Positions 39,675 through 49,977 of a stretch of DNA of 64,000 nt are shown here, one piece after another. The stretch comes from Diaphorobacter aerolatus (lineage in GTDB: Bacteria > Pseudomonadota > Gammaproteobacteria > Burkholderiales > Burkholderiaceae_C): assembly GCF_014489535.1 (NCBI RefSeq), contig NZ_CP060783.1, positions 3,865,501-3,929,500 on the forward strand, given 5' to 3'. Position numbers and translations under genes: made by a program. The notes beneath the pieces are model-generated. The model was given only the letters and a program-made list of their open reading frames with translations. It did no database searches and was not told the origin of the DNA. Position 1 is the first letter of the stretch, and each line of letters opens with the position of its first letter.

Positions 39675-40813
39675 ATGGTCTCCAATGTTTTGAGCGATGC
39701 GCGTCGCATCGTGGTGAAGGTCGGCTCCAGCCTTGTAACCAATGAAGGCAAGGGCTGGATGAGATCGCCATCGGCGAGTGGAGTCGCCAGTTGGCGGCGC
39801 TGGTGCATGGCGACGGCGGCGTGCGACGCGAGGTCATCATGGTCTCCAGCGGTGCGATCGCCGAGGGCATGAAGCGCCTGGGCTGGACCGCTCGCCCCAG
39901 CGAGATTCATGAGCTGCAGGCGGCAGCGGCCGTGGGGCAGATGGGCCTGGCGCAGATGTACGAGACCAAGCTGCGTGAACACGGCATGCGCAACGCGCAA
40001 GTGCTGCTCACCCATGCCGATCTGGCCGACCGCGAGCGCTATCTGAATGCTCGCATCACGCTGTTGACCCTGTTGCGGCTTGGCGTGGTGCCGGTCATCA
40101 ACGAGAACGACACGGTGGTGACGGACGAGATCAAGTTCGGCGACAACGACACGCTGGGAGCGTTGGTTGCCAATCTGGTCGAGGCCGACGTGCTGGTGAT
40201 TCTCACGGACCAGAAGGGGCTCTATACCGCCGATCCACGGCGCGATCCGAATGCCCGATTCGTCGACGTGGCCAATGCCGGAGATCCGGCGCTGGAAATC
40301 ATGGCGGGCGGCGCGGGCTCCAGCCTTGGCAAGGGCGGCATGATCACCAAGATTCTCGCGGCCAAGCGCGCCGCAGGCTCGGGCGCATCGACCGTGATCG
40401 CTTGGGGGCGTGAGAAGGATGTGCTGATCCGATTGGCGGGTGGCGAGGCGATTGGCACGCTGCTGGTCGCACAGACCCAGAAGACGCAGGCACGCAAGCA
40501 ATGGATGGCCGATCACCTGCAAATGCGCGGGTCGGTGACCGTGGACGCCGGCGCGGCGGCCAAGCTCATCGGCAGCGGCAAGAGCCTGTTGCCGATTGGC
40601 ATGCTGGCGGCGGAGGGCGACTTTGTGCGCGGCGACGTGATAGCGATCCGGGATGAGAACGGCATCGAGATTGCGCGTGGTCTTGCGAACTACACCTGCG
40701 CCGAGGCGCGGCTGCTGTGTCGCAAACCATCCTCGGAGTTCGAGCAATTGCTGGGCTATATCGCTGAACCCGAGATGGTGCACCGGGACAATCTGGTGTT
40801 GACGCACCATTGA
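39675..40813 (+). CDS. proB: Glutamate 5-kinase (one-base frameshift in the sequence)
   Basis: First enzyme of proline synthesis, phosphorylating glutamate. The start [20 protein letters not shown] lies in one frame and AALVHGDGG onward in another. They join when one G is added in AAGGGCTGG (run 39752-39754), giving [13 protein letters not shown] and a 379-residue protein. The kinase domain shows [11 protein letters not shown] and [11 protein letters not shown], and a PUA domain occupies the last 100 or so residues ([13 protein letters not shown]). It follows obgE after 103 bases. Confidence 0.92.
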
Positions 40814-40839
40814 GGCAAGTCTGTGCACACAACCGGAAA

Positions 40840-40855
40840 GCCCGGATTTCCGGGC
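40840..40855. other. Hairpin between convergent proB and rppH
   Basis: GCCCGG, ATTT, CCGGGC. It is a compact stem 27 bases after the proB stop. It lacks a good T-tract and is possibly a weak bidirectional terminator. Confidence 0.4.
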
Positions 40856-40879
40856 CCCGAATTTACGGTCACAGTGCTC

Positions 40880-40902
40880 GCGCCTCAGTCTTCCTGAGGC
40901 GC
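40880..40902. other. Perfect inverted repeat spanning the rppH stop codon
   Basis: GCGCCTCAG, TCTTC, CTGAGGCGC: a 9-bp stem with a 5-base loop, inside the last codons and stop of rppH. It could protect the mRNA 3' end or help terminate; no T-tract. Confidence 0.4.
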
Positions 40903-41594
40903 TCCGGGGGCGTGCATCGGCGCGAGCACGGCGTTATCCGGCTGTGGAATCCGTCCTTGCGGATTCGGATCAAAGCTTGCGCCCGGCGGCAGTTCCATGC
41001 CGGGTTTGAGCATCATCGAATTGAAGCGTGTGGCCGTCGGTTGAACAAGGTCGGCGGCGGGACCGACACCCGCTCCTTCGCGCGCACGCATGCCGCTGCG
41101 CAGGTAGCGGTTGCGCTGTTCGTGGCGCGGCAGAAAACGCGCGAGTTCAGTCAGCGCCATTTCATAGACGCCGCGCTTGAATTCCACGACCACGTCGAGT
41201 GGAACCCAATAGTCGTTCCAACGCCAGGCGTCGAACTCTGGATGATTGGTGGCACGCAGGTTCAAATCCCAGTCGTGACCCACCAATTGAAGGAGATACC
41301 AGATCTGCTTCTGGCCCTTGTAATGTCCGCGCGCATCACGGCGGATATACCGGTCAGGCACCTCGTAACGCAACCAGTCCCGCGTGCGGGCAATGATCCG
41401 GACGTGATCGGGCATAAGCCCGACTTCCTCGTGAAGCTCCCGGAACATGGCTTGCTCGGGGATTCCCCGCGATCAATACCACCTTGAGGGAACTGCCAGC
41501 TGTGTGTCCGGATCCTTTTTCCCCAGAATACCTGGTTCCTCTGGTTGAGCAGGATGATGCCGACGTTCGGGCGAAATCCGTCCCGGTCGAGCAT
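40885..41594 (-). CDS. rppH: RNA pyrophosphohydrolase, Nudix family (one-base frameshift in the sequence)
   Basis: Removes pyrophosphate from the 5' end of mRNA to start its decay. The N-terminal [17 protein letters not shown] and the first half of the Nudix box (GGIDRGESP) are in one frame; the second half ([10 protein letters not shown]) and the rest are in another. One more base in the run 41458-41461 (G on the plus strand, C in the gene) restores the complete box and a 236-residue protein. The C-terminal 60 residues are Pro-rich and longer than in E. coli RppH. It is divergent from proS. Confidence 0.9.
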
Positions 41595-41684
41595 AATCTA
41601 ACCCCAAATTCAAAAACTGTGACCATTATGCACGGTACCCTGCATGCGGCAAGCGGGCTTACCTCAGTGGCGTGAGATCGATAG

Positions 41685-43429
41685 ATGAAAGCTACCCAAT
41701 TCCTTATTTCCACCCTCAAAGAAGCCCCGCCGATGCGGAAGTCGTCAGCCACCAGTTGATGACGCGGGCGGGCATGATCAAAAAGCTGGGCGCGGGCATC
41801 TATAACTACATGCCGATGGGTCTGCGCGTGATTCGCAAGGTAGAAGCTATCGTGCGTGAAGAAATGAACCGTGCCGGCGCAGTCGAGTGCACCATGCCGG
41901 TCGTTCAGCCCGCAGAATATTGGCAAGAAACTGGCCGTTTCGAGCAGATGGGCGCGGAGTTGCTGCGCATCCAGGATCGCCATGGTCGCGACTTCGTGAT
42001 TCAGCCGACCAGCGAGGAGGTCGTCACCGACATCGCGCGCCAGGAGTTCCGCAGCTACAAGCAGCTGCCCAGGAACATCTATCAGGTCCAGACCAAGTTC
42101 CGCGATGAGCGCCGCCCGCGCTTCGGCCTGATGCGCGGACGCGAGTTCATCATGAAGGACGCTTACAGTTTCGACCGCGATCCGGCAGCTGCAACGATCA
42201 GCTATCAGAACATGGCTGCCGCGTATCGCCGCATTTTCGACCGTTTTGGCCTCAGTTACCGTGCAGTTGCTGCAGATTCGGGTGCCATCGGAGGAGACCT
42301 GAGCGAAGAGTTCCAGGTGATCGCCTCGACCGGCGAAGATGCCATCGTCTACTGCCCGAGCAGCGAATACGCAGCGAATATGGAGAAGGCCGAGGCCTTG
42401 GCGCCAACCCATGCGCGCCCCGCTGCCAGCGCGGCCCAGACGCTGACGCCCACGCCCGGGAAATCCACCTGTGGTGAAGTTGCCGAATTCCTGGGTGTTG
42501 ATTTGTCAACAACTGTCAAGTCTTTGGTTTTGGCCACGGATGAAGTCAATGATCAAGGCGAGGTCGTCAAGTCGCAGGTTTGGCTGTTGCTGCTGCGCGG
42601 CGATCACGACATGAACGAAATCAAGGTCAGCAAGGTTCCGGGCCTGAATGTGGGCTTCCGGTTTGCCACGCTGTCCGAGATCGAGGAACACTTCGGCAGC
42701 AAGCCCGGTTATCTGGGCCCGCTGAATCTGAAAAAGCCCGTCAGGATCGTTGCCGATCGCGATGTGGCATTGATGGCCGACTGGATTTGCGGAGCGAATC
42801 AGGCGGACCACCACATCACGGGCGTCAACTGGGGCCGTGATCTGCCCGAGCCCGATCTGGTGGCCGACATCCGCAACGTGGTTGCGGGCGACAAGTCACC
42901 GGACGGCAAGGGAGAGCTTGCGATAGAGCGCGGTATCGAAGTCGGACATGTGTTCTACCTCGGCACCAAATACAGCAAGGCGATGAATGCCACCTTCCTT
43001 GCGGAAGATGGCAAGCCGGCATTCTTCGAGATGGGTTGCTACGGCATTGGCGTGACGCGGCTGCCTGCTGCAGCCATCGAGCAGAACCATGACGAGCGCG
43101 GCATCATCTGGCCCGACGCGATTGCTCCATTCACCGTGGTGATCTGCCCCATCGGCATGGATCGCAGCGAGGAAGTGAAGACCGCCGCCGAAAAGCTGTA
43201 TGCCGAATTCCAGGCGGCGGGCGTTGATGTATTGCTGGATGACCGTGGCGAGCGCCCTGGGGCGATGTTTGCGGATTGGGAATTGATCGGTGTGCCGCAC
43301 CGTGTGGTGATCTCCGACCGGGGCCTGAAAGAAGGTCAATTGGAATATCAGAATCGTCGCGATACGGCAGCGACGAAGGTCGCGGTAGGCGACGTGTTTG
43401 CGCATGTGAAGGAACGTTTGAAGGTATGA
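41685..43429 (+). CDS. proS: Prolyl-tRNA synthetase (one-base frameshift near the start)
   Basis: Charges tRNA-Pro. The family start [15 protein letters not shown] is encoded from ATG 41685, but the frame then breaks; the rest from [15 protein letters not shown] is in another frame. One more C in the run 41725-41728 joins them into a 581-residue protein. A GTG 13 bases upstream (41672) opens a frame that avoids the break but would give a non-homologous N-terminus, a trap for automatic callers. The class II core ([32 protein letters not shown]), the YbaK-like editing insertion (about 225-400) and the anticodon domain are all present. Confidence 0.93.
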
Positions 43430-43457
43430 GACCGAGCGAAAGTGTCATCGAGGGGGA

Positions 43458-44126
43458 GTGAAAAAGCAGGAGCCGGGCGGCGTATCGCGTCGTTCGCTCT
43501 TGTTGTCCCTGTCTGCTGCGCCGTCATTGGGAGCGGCGGGACTGCTCGGCATGCCGCAACTCGCGCATGCCGGAAGCCAATTGGAAGAGCCGCTCATGGA
43601 CTCGGTGCGCACTGCGCTCACCTCTGCCGTCAGCAATCAGCTACCGCCCGAGCCGCTGTTTTCCTCGACCGAGGCGCGCATCATGTATCTGCGCTGGCTC
43701 GGCACCATGAGCGAGAAACTGCGCAAGCGCAAGCCCGAGTGGGAAGTGCGCCGCGACTTCCTTCAGACCATCTGGTATGAATCCAAGCGCGCGGGTCTCG
43801 ATACCTCGCTCGTGATGGGGCTGGTGCAGGTCGAGAGCGCATTCCGCAAGTTCGCCGTCTCACCCGTCGGTGCGCGCGGCTATATGCAGGTGATGCCATT
43901 CTGGACGCGCGTCATCGGTGATGGCGACGCCGGCAAGCTGTTCAACATGCAGACCAACCTGCGCTTTGGCTGCGTGATCCTGCGTCACTATCTGGATCGC
44001 GAAAAGGGCGACGTCTTCATGGCGCTTGGCCGCTACAACGGCAGCCGTGGCCGCGACCCTTATCCGAACGCGGTGTTCGCGGCGCAGCGCAACTGGATCT
44101 TCAACGAGAAAGTGACTGCGGCCTGA
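43458..44126 (+). CDS. Lytic transglycosylase with SLT domain, probable Tat export
   Basis: A 222-residue periplasmic murein hydrolase. The N-terminus has twin arginines (VSRRSLLLSL), a hydrophobic stretch and an AHA-G cleavage site near residue 38, which suggests a Tat signal. The SLT domain carries catalytic Glu126 in VQVESAFRKFAVSPVGARG and YMQVMPFW. The start is GTG 43458, preceded by GAGGGGGA, a very good Shine-Dalgarno. It follows proS after 28 bases and ends in its own terminator. Confidence 0.9.
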   Translation: MKKQEPGGVSRRSLLLSLSAAPSLGAAGLLGMPQLAHAGSQLEEPLMDSVRTALTSAVSNQLPPEPLFSSTEARIMYLRWLGTMSEKLRKRKPEWEVRRDFLQTIWYESKRAGLDTSLVMGLVQVESAFRKFAVSPVGARGYMQVMPFWTRVIGDGDAGKLFNMQTNLRFGCVILRHYLDREKGDVFMALGRYNGSRGRDPYPNAVFAAQRNWIFNEKVTAA

Positions 44127-44153
44127 GCGGCAGCGCGCGTATCCAGGTCCAAG

Positions 44154-44179
44154 AAGCTGGCATGTCGCCAGCTTTTTTA
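44154..44179 (+). terminator. Intrinsic terminator after the lytic transglycosylase
   Basis: AAGCTGGC, ATGTC, GCCAGCTT, followed by TTTTATT. Confidence 0.85.
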
Positions 44180-44203
44180 TTGATCGGGGCCCGACTCATG
44201 CGA

Positions 44204-45523
44204 TCACTCCCCTTCGGCTGATGAGCGCGCACCGGTCTCGGTGAGTCGCGAAACCATCACCTGGTCGATGCGGTAGCTGTCCACGTCCAGCACCTCGAAC
44301 TTGTAGCCGCCAAAGTTCACGCTGTCCGTGCGACGTGGCACGCGGCGCAGCATCACCATCAAAAAGCCTGCGAGCGTTTCGTATTCGTCATCGTGCGGCA
44401 GTTCGTTGAGATGGAGCGCGCGCAGCACGTCTTCGATGGGCGTGACGCCGTCGATGAGCCAGGAGTTCTCGTCACGGCGCACGATCTGCTCCTCGTCATC
44501 GGGACCGACCAGATCGCCCATGACCGTGCTCATCACGTCGTTGAGCGTGACGACACCCACCACCAGGCTGTATTCGTTGACGATGACCGCAAAATCCTCG
44601 TGCACCTGGCGGAACTGGTCGAGCACCTCGGCGAGCGTGAGACGGTCCGGGACGATTAGCACCTTGTGAACCAGTTGCTCATCGCTGAGCGACAGGGTCT
44701 GGTTATTGAGCACGCGCTGGAACAGGTCCTTGGCGTCAACATAGCCGACCACATGGTCGATGTCGCCATCGCAGACCGGGTAGGTCGAAAACGGTTCTTC
44801 GGCGATGCGCGCACGGATCACCTCGTCGGGGTCGTCGTGCAGGAAAAATGCGATGCGTTCGCGCTGCGTCATCGCAGAGGCCACGGTGCGCGAATCAAGC
44901 TCGAACACGTTGGCGATGACCTGCTGCTCGCTCGCCGCGAGCAAGCCGGCACGCGCGCCGGCCTCGGTCATGGCGAGGATGTCCTCGGAGGTGATGCGGT
45001 CGTCGCGCACGGTCTCCACGCCGAGCAGCTTGAAGATCAGATCGGTGGTCTTGCCGTAGAACCAGACGATGGGCGTGAGCAGGCGCATGCACCACTGCAT
45101 CGGCGTGAGCACGCGCACCGCCCAACGCTCGGGCTCGGCCATTCCGAGACGCTTAGGAAACAGGTCCGAAAACAGGATGAACAGCGACATCACGATGAAG
45201 AACGAGGCCAGGAAACCCACGGTCTGCGCGGTCGATGAGTCGAGCCAGATTCCGAAAAGCCGGGCCAGCGACGGCGTGAGCGCGCCCTCGCCGACAATGC
45301 CGCCGAGGATCGCCACGGCGTTCTGTCCGATCTGGATGACGGTGAAATAGTCCCCGGGCGATTCCTGCAGCTTCAGCACCTGATCCGCGCGCATGTCTCC
45401 GTCCACCGCCAGTTGCCGCAAGCGCAGTCGGCGAGAGGCGGCAAGCGAAAGTTCGGCGAGCGAGAAGAATGCGCTGAGCAGAATCAGCAGCGCGATGGCG
45501 AAGAGGCTTTCGGGAAATTGCAT
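44204..45523 (-). CDS. CorC/HlyC-type membrane protein with CNNM and CBS domains
   Basis: A 439-residue protein: DUF21/CNNM membrane domain with about four helices (residues 1-190), two CBS domains (about 205-330) and a CorC_HlyC domain at the C-terminus (about 345-430). Such proteins are often named hemolysins, but related CNNM proteins move magnesium or sodium; no toxin activity should be assumed. ATG 45523 (MQFPESLFAIAL) places the first helix right at the start and is preferred over an alternative start 12 codons upstream. Confidence 0.88.
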   Translation of the reverse strand: MQFPESLFAIALLILLSAFFSLAELSLAASRRLRLRQLAVDGDMRADQVLKLQESPGDYFTVIQIGQNAVAILGGIVGEGALTPSLARLFGIWLDSSTAQTVGFLASFFIVMSLFILFSDLFPKRLGMAEPERWAVRVLTPMQWCMRLLTPIVWFYGKTTDLIFKLLGVETVRDDRITSEDILAMTEAGARAGLLAASEQQVIANVFELDSRTVASAMTQRERIAFFLHDDPDEVIRARIAEEPFSTYPVCDGDIDHVVGYVDAKDLFQRVLNNQTLSLSDEQLVHKVLIVPDRLTLAEVLDQFRQVHEDFAVIVNEYSLVVGVVTLNDVMSTVMGDLVGPDDEEQIVRRDENSWLIDGVTPIEDVLRALHLNELPHDDEYETLAGFLMVMLRRVPRRTDSVNFGGYKFEVLDVDSYRIDQVMVSRLTETGARSSAEGE

Positions 45524-45688
45524 TGACGAGGCGGCGGTCCGGCACGGGAGCAGCCGCAAAAATGGGGTTCACGCAGTGTAGCGGGCAGCGGGTACGCGCG
45601 CGGACGCTTGTCCGTGGCCTGCGAGGGTTGAATTGACGGTATTCGTGCGCCTTGGGCGCGCCTTGGCAAGAACCGGATCAACGCCAAC

Positions 45689-45720
45689 AAAAACGCCGAC
45701 CAGAAGAACTGATCGGCGTT
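45689..45720 (-). terminator. Intrinsic terminator after grxD
   Basis: On the minus strand, AACGCCGATCAG pairs with CTGGTCGGCGTT, followed by TTTTGTT. It closes the grxD transcript. Confidence 0.8.
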
Positions 45721-45746
45721 TTCAAATGACTGTGGGTTTGACGAGC

Positions 45747-46079
45747 TTACTCGGCGGCGGGGCTTGCGCCCAGCACTTGCTGCAGTTCGCCCGATTCGTA
45801 CATCTCCATCATGATGTCCGAGCCGCCGATGAATTCGCCCTTCACGTAGAGCTGGGGAATCGTGGGCCACTGGCTGTAGTCCTTGATGCCCTCGCGGATT
45901 TCCTGATCGTCGAGCACGTTCACGGTGGTGACATTGCGTGGATCCACGCCGCAGGCCTTGAGGATCTGGATTGCACGGCCAGAGAAGCCGCACATCGGGA
46001 AACTGGCGTTGCCCTTCATGAAGAGCAGCACATCGCTGCCCTTGACGAGTTGGTCGATGCGTTGATTTACGTCGCTCAT
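45747..46079 (-). CDS. grxD: Monothiol glutaredoxin Grx4
   Basis: A 110-residue monothiol glutaredoxin that carries or inserts [2Fe-2S] clusters, often with BolA. The active site is CGFS at residues 30-33; KGNASFPMCG, WPTIPQLYV and GGSDIMMEM are family motifs. The gene follows prmC by 57 bases on the same strand and is closed by a terminator. Confidence 0.96.
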   Translation of the reverse strand: MSDVNQRIDQLVKGSDVLLFMKGNASFPMCGFSGRAIQILKACGVDPRNVTTVNVLDDQEIREGIKDYSQWPTIPQLYVKGEFIGGSDIMMEMYESGELQQVLGASPAAE

Positions 46080-46136
46080 GGAATACTCCTGAAATTCGGA
46101 TGCCCTTCATTGCGAATGCAGGGCTCAATGGGTCGA

Positions 46137-47030
46137 TTATTCCACTGTCTGGTCAGGCGGTGGGTTTTCAAGGATTTTCCCGCCCGTGCACCGGGCGATG
46201 CCGGCCAGATCCGCGCGGCTTTGCACCGCGCCGAAGCCTGCCTGCAAAAGCAGTGCGTGAACGGCTTCGGACTGGTCCCAGCCATGCTCTAGCAGCAACC
46301 AGCCGCCTGTATGCAACCGGGCGGGCGCTTGTCTGATGATGAGACGGATGTCGTCCAGACCGTCGTTGCCGCTGGCCAGCGCACTCAGGGGTTCGTGTGT
46401 GAGCGCGGCCAGATGCGGATCGCCCGACGGGATATAGGGCGGATTGCTCACGATCAGATCAAAGGGGCCGTCAACACCTTCAAGCCATGAGCCTTCCCTG
46501 AAAGTGACGGGCAGGCGCAGGTCGCTCGCATTGACCCGCGCGACGGCAAGTGCATCGGGGCTGGCGTCGATTGCAAGCACCTGCGCGTCGCGTCGCTCGA
46601 CCTGCAATGCCAAGGCGATGGCGCCACTGCCGGTGCCGAGATCGACGATCCGTGGCGCGGGGATATCGGCAATGACTTCCAATGCCCAGCTCACCAGCGT
46701 CTCGGTGTCGGGCCGCGGGTCGAGCACGCGCGCATCCACCGCGAGCGATAGTCCCCAGAATTCCTTGCGCCCCGTGAGGTACGCCACCGGCTCTCCCGCC
46801 GCGCGGCGCGTGCAGAGCGCTCGATAGGCTTCGAGTGCTTCGGCGCCAAGAGTGTCCGTGTCATGCGCGAGCAGCCATGCGCGATCCCCCGCCTGTCTGC
46901 CGAGGACGCGCAGCAACAGCATCTGCGCGTCGATGCGCTCAAGGCCGCCATCGGCCTGTGCCGAAAGCAGGGCTTGGGCAATCGTGAGGCCGTTGGCGCT
47001 CGGCAATCTGGTCGGCACGTCGGGCGGCAT
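46137..47030 (-). CDS. prmC: Release factor glutamine methyltransferase
   Basis: Methylates the GGQ glutamine of release factors RF1 and RF2. The 297-residue protein has an N-terminal helical domain, the SAM motif VDLGTGSGAIALAL (about 129-142) and the catalytic NPPY at 196-199. The ATG overlaps the TGA of prfA by one base (TGATG), coupling the enzyme to its own substrate gene. The longer frame reading back into prfA is rejected because its extra sequence is the shadow of prfA. Confidence 0.95.
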   Translation of the reverse strand: MPPDVPTRLPSANGLTIAQALLSAQADGGLERIDAQMLLLRVLGRQAGDRAWLLAHDTDTLGAEALEAYRALCTRRAAGEPVAYLTGRKEFWGLSLAVDARVLDPRPDTETLVSWALEVIADIPAPRIVDLGTGSGAIALALQVERRDAQVLAIDASPDALAVARVNASDLRLPVTFREGSWLEGVDGPFDLIVSNPPYIPSGDPHLAALTHEPLSALASGNDGLDDIRLIIRQAPARLHTGGWLLLEHGWDQSEAVHALLLQAGFGAVQSRADLAGIARCTGGKILENPPPDQTVE

Positions 47031-48121
47031 CAGTGATTGAGTTCCAGCTCTTCGAGCAGTTCGGCCTCGCGCGCGTGAGCGAGCGCCTCCAGCACCTCGT
47101 CCATGTCGCCCTCCATGATCGCGAGCAGCTTGTAGAGCGTCAGATTGATGCGGTGATCGGTGAAGCGGCCCTGCGGGAAGTTGTAGGTGCGGATGCGGTC
47201 CGAACGATCGCCCGAGCCGATCAGGCCCTTGCGCAGCGCAGCCTCCTTGGCGGCGCGCTCGCTGCGTTCCTTTTCCTGGATGCGGGCCTGCAACACCTGC
47301 AGGGCCTTGGCCTTGTTGCTGTGCTGGCTGCGGCCGTCCTGGCACTCGGCGACGATGCCGGTCGGCAAATGCACGACACGCACGGCGGAGTCGGTCTTGT
47401 TGATGTGCTGTCCGCCCGCGCCCGAAGCGCGGAAGGTGTCGATGCGCAGATCGGCGGGATTCAGCGTGACGGCCTGGTGTTCGTCGGGCTCGGGCATCAC
47501 CGCCACGGTACAGGCACTCGTGTGTATGCGGCCCTGCGTCTCGGTCGCGGGCACGCGCTGCACGCGGTGGCCGCCGGACTCAAAACGCATGTGGCCATAG
47601 ATGTCGTCGCCCTCGATGCGCAGCACCACTTCCTTGTAGCCGCCGAGTTCGCTTTCGTTGGCGGACATCACCTCCACCTTCCAGCCCTTGGTGGTGGCGT
47701 AGCGCGTGTACATGCGGGTCAGGTCGCCGGCGAACAGGGCAGATTCGTCACCGCCCGTGCCTGCGCGAATTTCGAGAAAGGCGTTGCGCGCATCGTCGGG
47801 GTCTTTGGGCAACAGCAGGCGCTGCAGTTCTTCTTCAAGCTGGACGAGTTCGGCTTCGCCATTCACGATTTCCTCGCGCGCCATCTCGGCCATCTCGGCC
47901 ATGTCGGGGTCTTCGAGCATCTCGCGCGCACCGGCGAGATCGGATTCGACCTGGGCATGGCGCCTGTAGCGACCGGCGATCTGGGTGACCTCGGCGTGTT
48001 CCCTGGAGATCGAGCGGTACTGCTTCATGTCGGACATGATGTCCTCGCGCGAGAGCAGGAAGTCCAGCTCTTCAAGGCGCTGGGCGTACTTCTCCAACTG
48101 GATTCTGAGAAAGGGTTTCAT
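47030..48121 (-). CDS. prfA: Peptide chain release factor 1
   Basis: Ends translation at UAA and UAG. The 363-residue protein has the codon-recognising PAT tripeptide at 191-193 and the catalytic GGQ at 236-238 in [12 protein letters not shown], with the acidic N-terminal coiled region before it. ATG 48121 ([12 protein letters not shown]) gives the usual RF1 start. It sits in the common hemA-prfA-prmC order. Confidence 0.97.
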   Translation of the reverse strand: MKPFLRIQLEKYAQRLEELDFLLSREDIMSDMKQYRSISREHAEVTQIAGRYRRHAQVESDLAGAREMLEDPDMAEMAEMAREEIVNGEAELVQLEEELQRLLLPKDPDDARNAFLEIRAGTGGDESALFAGDLTRMYTRYATTKGWKVEVMSANESELGGYKEVVLRIEGDDIYGHMRFESGGHRVQRVPATETQGRIHTSACTVAVMPEPDEHQAVTLNPADLRIDTFRASGAGGQHINKTDSAVRVVHLPTGIVAECQDGRSQHSNKAKALQVLQARIQEKERSERAAKEAALRKGLIGSGDRSDRIRTYNFPQGRFTDHRINLTLYKLLAIMEGDMDEVLEALAHAREAELLEELELNH

Positions 48122-48241
48122 CGTCGATGAGATTCGGTGAGGCCGCGTCGGGTTGCAGCGACAGCATGAAAACGCCGCGTGGCGCGCATGCACAGAGAAA
48201 AATTACCGACTGCGAACGAGCCGGTCCACTGGAGAGCGCCG

Positions 48242-49531
48242 CTAACGCTCTTTGCGCAGGAACAGGCGCTGCACGGTGTCGGCGGTCTGGGCGCGCTGCT
48301 CGGCGTCGCCCTTGTGCAATTCGGCCATGGTGCCGTGCAGCATCTTCTGCGTGATGCCACGCGAAAGCGCCTCGAGCACGGTGTCGATGTCCTCGCCTCT
48401 GGCGAGGAGTTTCCTGGCGCGGGCGATTTCCAGCGCGCGCCATTCGTCGGTCTGGGCGTTGATCTGCTGGATCAGCGACACGGAGCCGCCCTGCGGGCTG
48501 CGCTGGTCGAGCCAGTGCATGAAGCTCTGCACGCCGTGATCGATGATGACCTCGGCCTGCTCGACCGCTGCCTGACGCTGGGCCTGTCCGGTGCGCACCA
48601 CGTGGGCGAGATCGTCCACGGTGTAGAGATACACGTCGCGCAGGTCCTTGACCTCGGCCTCGATGTCGCGCGGAACCGCCAGATCGACCATGAAGATCGG
48701 GCGGCGCTTGCGTTTCTTCAGGGCACTTTCGACCGCGCCGAGACCGATGATCGGCAGCGTGGAGGCGGTGCAACTGATCACCGCATCGTATTCATGCAGA
48801 TGCTCGGGCAGATCGGCCAGGCGCATGGTGTTGGCGCTGAACTGCGAGGCGAGTTTTTCGCCGCGCTCCAGCGTGCGGTTGGCAATCGTGATCTGCTTGG
48901 GATGCCGCGCCGCAAAATGCGTGGAGACCAGCTCGATCATTTCGCCCGCGCCGACGAACAGCACCTTGATCTGCGAGAGGTCTTCAAATAACTGGCTGGC
49001 CAGGCGCACGGCGGCTGCCGCCATGCTGATGCTGTGGGCACCGATTTCGGTGGAGCTGCGCACTTCCTTGGCTACGGCAAAACTGCGCTGGAACAGTTGA
49101 TTGAGCGTCGTGCCCAGCACACCGGCGGTTTCGGCCGCACGCACGGCGTTCTTCATCTGGCCGAGGATCTGCGCCTCGCCAAGCACCATGGAATCAAGGC
49201 CGCTGGCCACACGGAAGGCGTGGCGCGCGACCAGATCATTTTCAAGCGTGTAGGAGTGCGAGCGCAGCAGCGTGGGGCTGACGCCGCCCGAATGGGCCAG
49301 CCAGTCAAGCGTGTGGTCAAGTGCCGGAGCGTCGGCGGCGCAATAGATTTCGGTGCGATTGCAGGTGGAAAGGATCGCCGTTTCCACGCCCGGATGGCGC
49401 ATGGAATTGCTGGTCAGGGCCTGGCGCAAACCGATCAGCGTCGGCGCGATCTGATCGATCGCGAACGCAAAACGACCGCGCATATCGAGAGGCGCGGTCG
49501 TGTGGTTGATGCCTAGAGCCCAAACTGCCAT
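48242..49531 (-). CDS. hemA: Glutamyl-tRNA reductase
   Basis: First committed step of haem synthesis in the C5 pathway: reduces glutamyl-tRNA to glutamate-1-semialdehyde. The 429-residue protein starts [19 protein letters not shown]; the catalytic Cys57 is in [10 protein letters not shown], the NADPH site in [11 protein letters not shown], and the C-terminal dimer helix ends the protein. No Shine-Dalgarno sequence precedes this ATG, but a perfect TATAAT lies six bases upstream, so the transcript may be leaderless. It is followed by prfA. Confidence 0.96.
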   Translation of the reverse strand: MAVWALGINHTTAPLDMRGRFAFAIDQIAPTLIGLRQALTSNSMRHPGVETAILSTCNRTEIYCAADAPALDHTLDWLAHSGGVSPTLLRSHSYTLENDLVARHAFRVASGLDSMVLGEAQILGQMKNAVRAAETAGVLGTTLNQLFQRSFAVAKEVRSSTEIGAHSISMAAAAVRLASQLFEDLSQIKVLFVGAGEMIELVSTHFAARHPKQITIANRTLERGEKLASQFSANTMRLADLPEHLHEYDAVISCTASTLPIIGLGAVESALKKRKRRPIFMVDLAVPRDIEAEVKDLRDVYLYTVDDLAHVVRTGQAQRQAAVEQAEVIIDHGVQSFMHWLDQRSPQGGSVSLIQQINAQTDEWRALEIARARKLLARGEDIDTVLEALSRGITQKMLHGTMAELHKGDAEQRAQTADTVQRLFLRKER

Positions 49532-49537
49532 CCCGCG

Positions 49538-49543
49538 ATTATA
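49538..49543 (-). promoter_or_regulatory. -10 element (TATAAT) immediately before hemA
   Basis: A perfect TATAAT on the minus strand ends six bases before the hemA ATG, predicting a start on the A of the ATG. The -35 region is poor (GCACCT at a 17-base spacer). Confidence 0.4.
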
Positions 49544-49603
49544 AAATTTGTACGGGATCAAGGTGCGCTGCCGCGAATGGCTGACTTGATCTGAGTCATA
49601 TTT

Positions 49604-49882
49604 ATGAATCCCTTTATTGCGCTGAACCATCTTCTGAACTTCGTCGCACCAGCCTTTGTGATCGCCGTGGTGATGGTCGGCTGCGGCCAATTGTTCTTTC
49701 GCCAGCGCGCGAAACTCATTGGCTGGATTAAACCTGTTGCTATCAATTTTATTGTTGGCTGCGCGGTGTTACTCGCCGGGTTGTGGTACTTCGGCAACGA
49801 CGGGAAATGGCTTTCCTATATGGCGTTAAGTGTTGCGATTGCTACTACGCAATGGGTCTTGTTGCGCGGCTGGTGGGCTTGA
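49604..49882 (+). CDS. Conserved-looking small membrane protein, function unknown
   Basis: A 92-residue protein with three hydrophobic helices (about 13-32, 42-62 and 70-88) and little else. I do not recognise a named family. It is divergent from hemA and its codon use matches the neighbours, so it is likely a real gene. The AT content is higher than in the flanking genes. Confidence 0.65.
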   Translation: MNPFIALNHLLNFVAPAFVIAVVMVGCGQLFFRQRAKLIGWIKPVAINFIVGCAVLLAGLWYFGNDGKWLSYMALSVAIATTQWVLLRGWWA

Positions 49883-49977
49883 GCGCGCGCGGGCGTGGTC
49901 TCCGGGCGTCATTTTTCGCCCCAACCATCGTCGGCGCGAGGCAATTCGAGGCCTTGCCTTGTCGAGCATGAACCGCT

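Noticed and set aside
44204..45523. Annotation of the CorC/CNNM protein as a hemolysin toxin
   Set aside because: The name comes from an old family label; the domains (CNNM, CBS, CorC_HlyC) fit ion transport and no toxin features are present.
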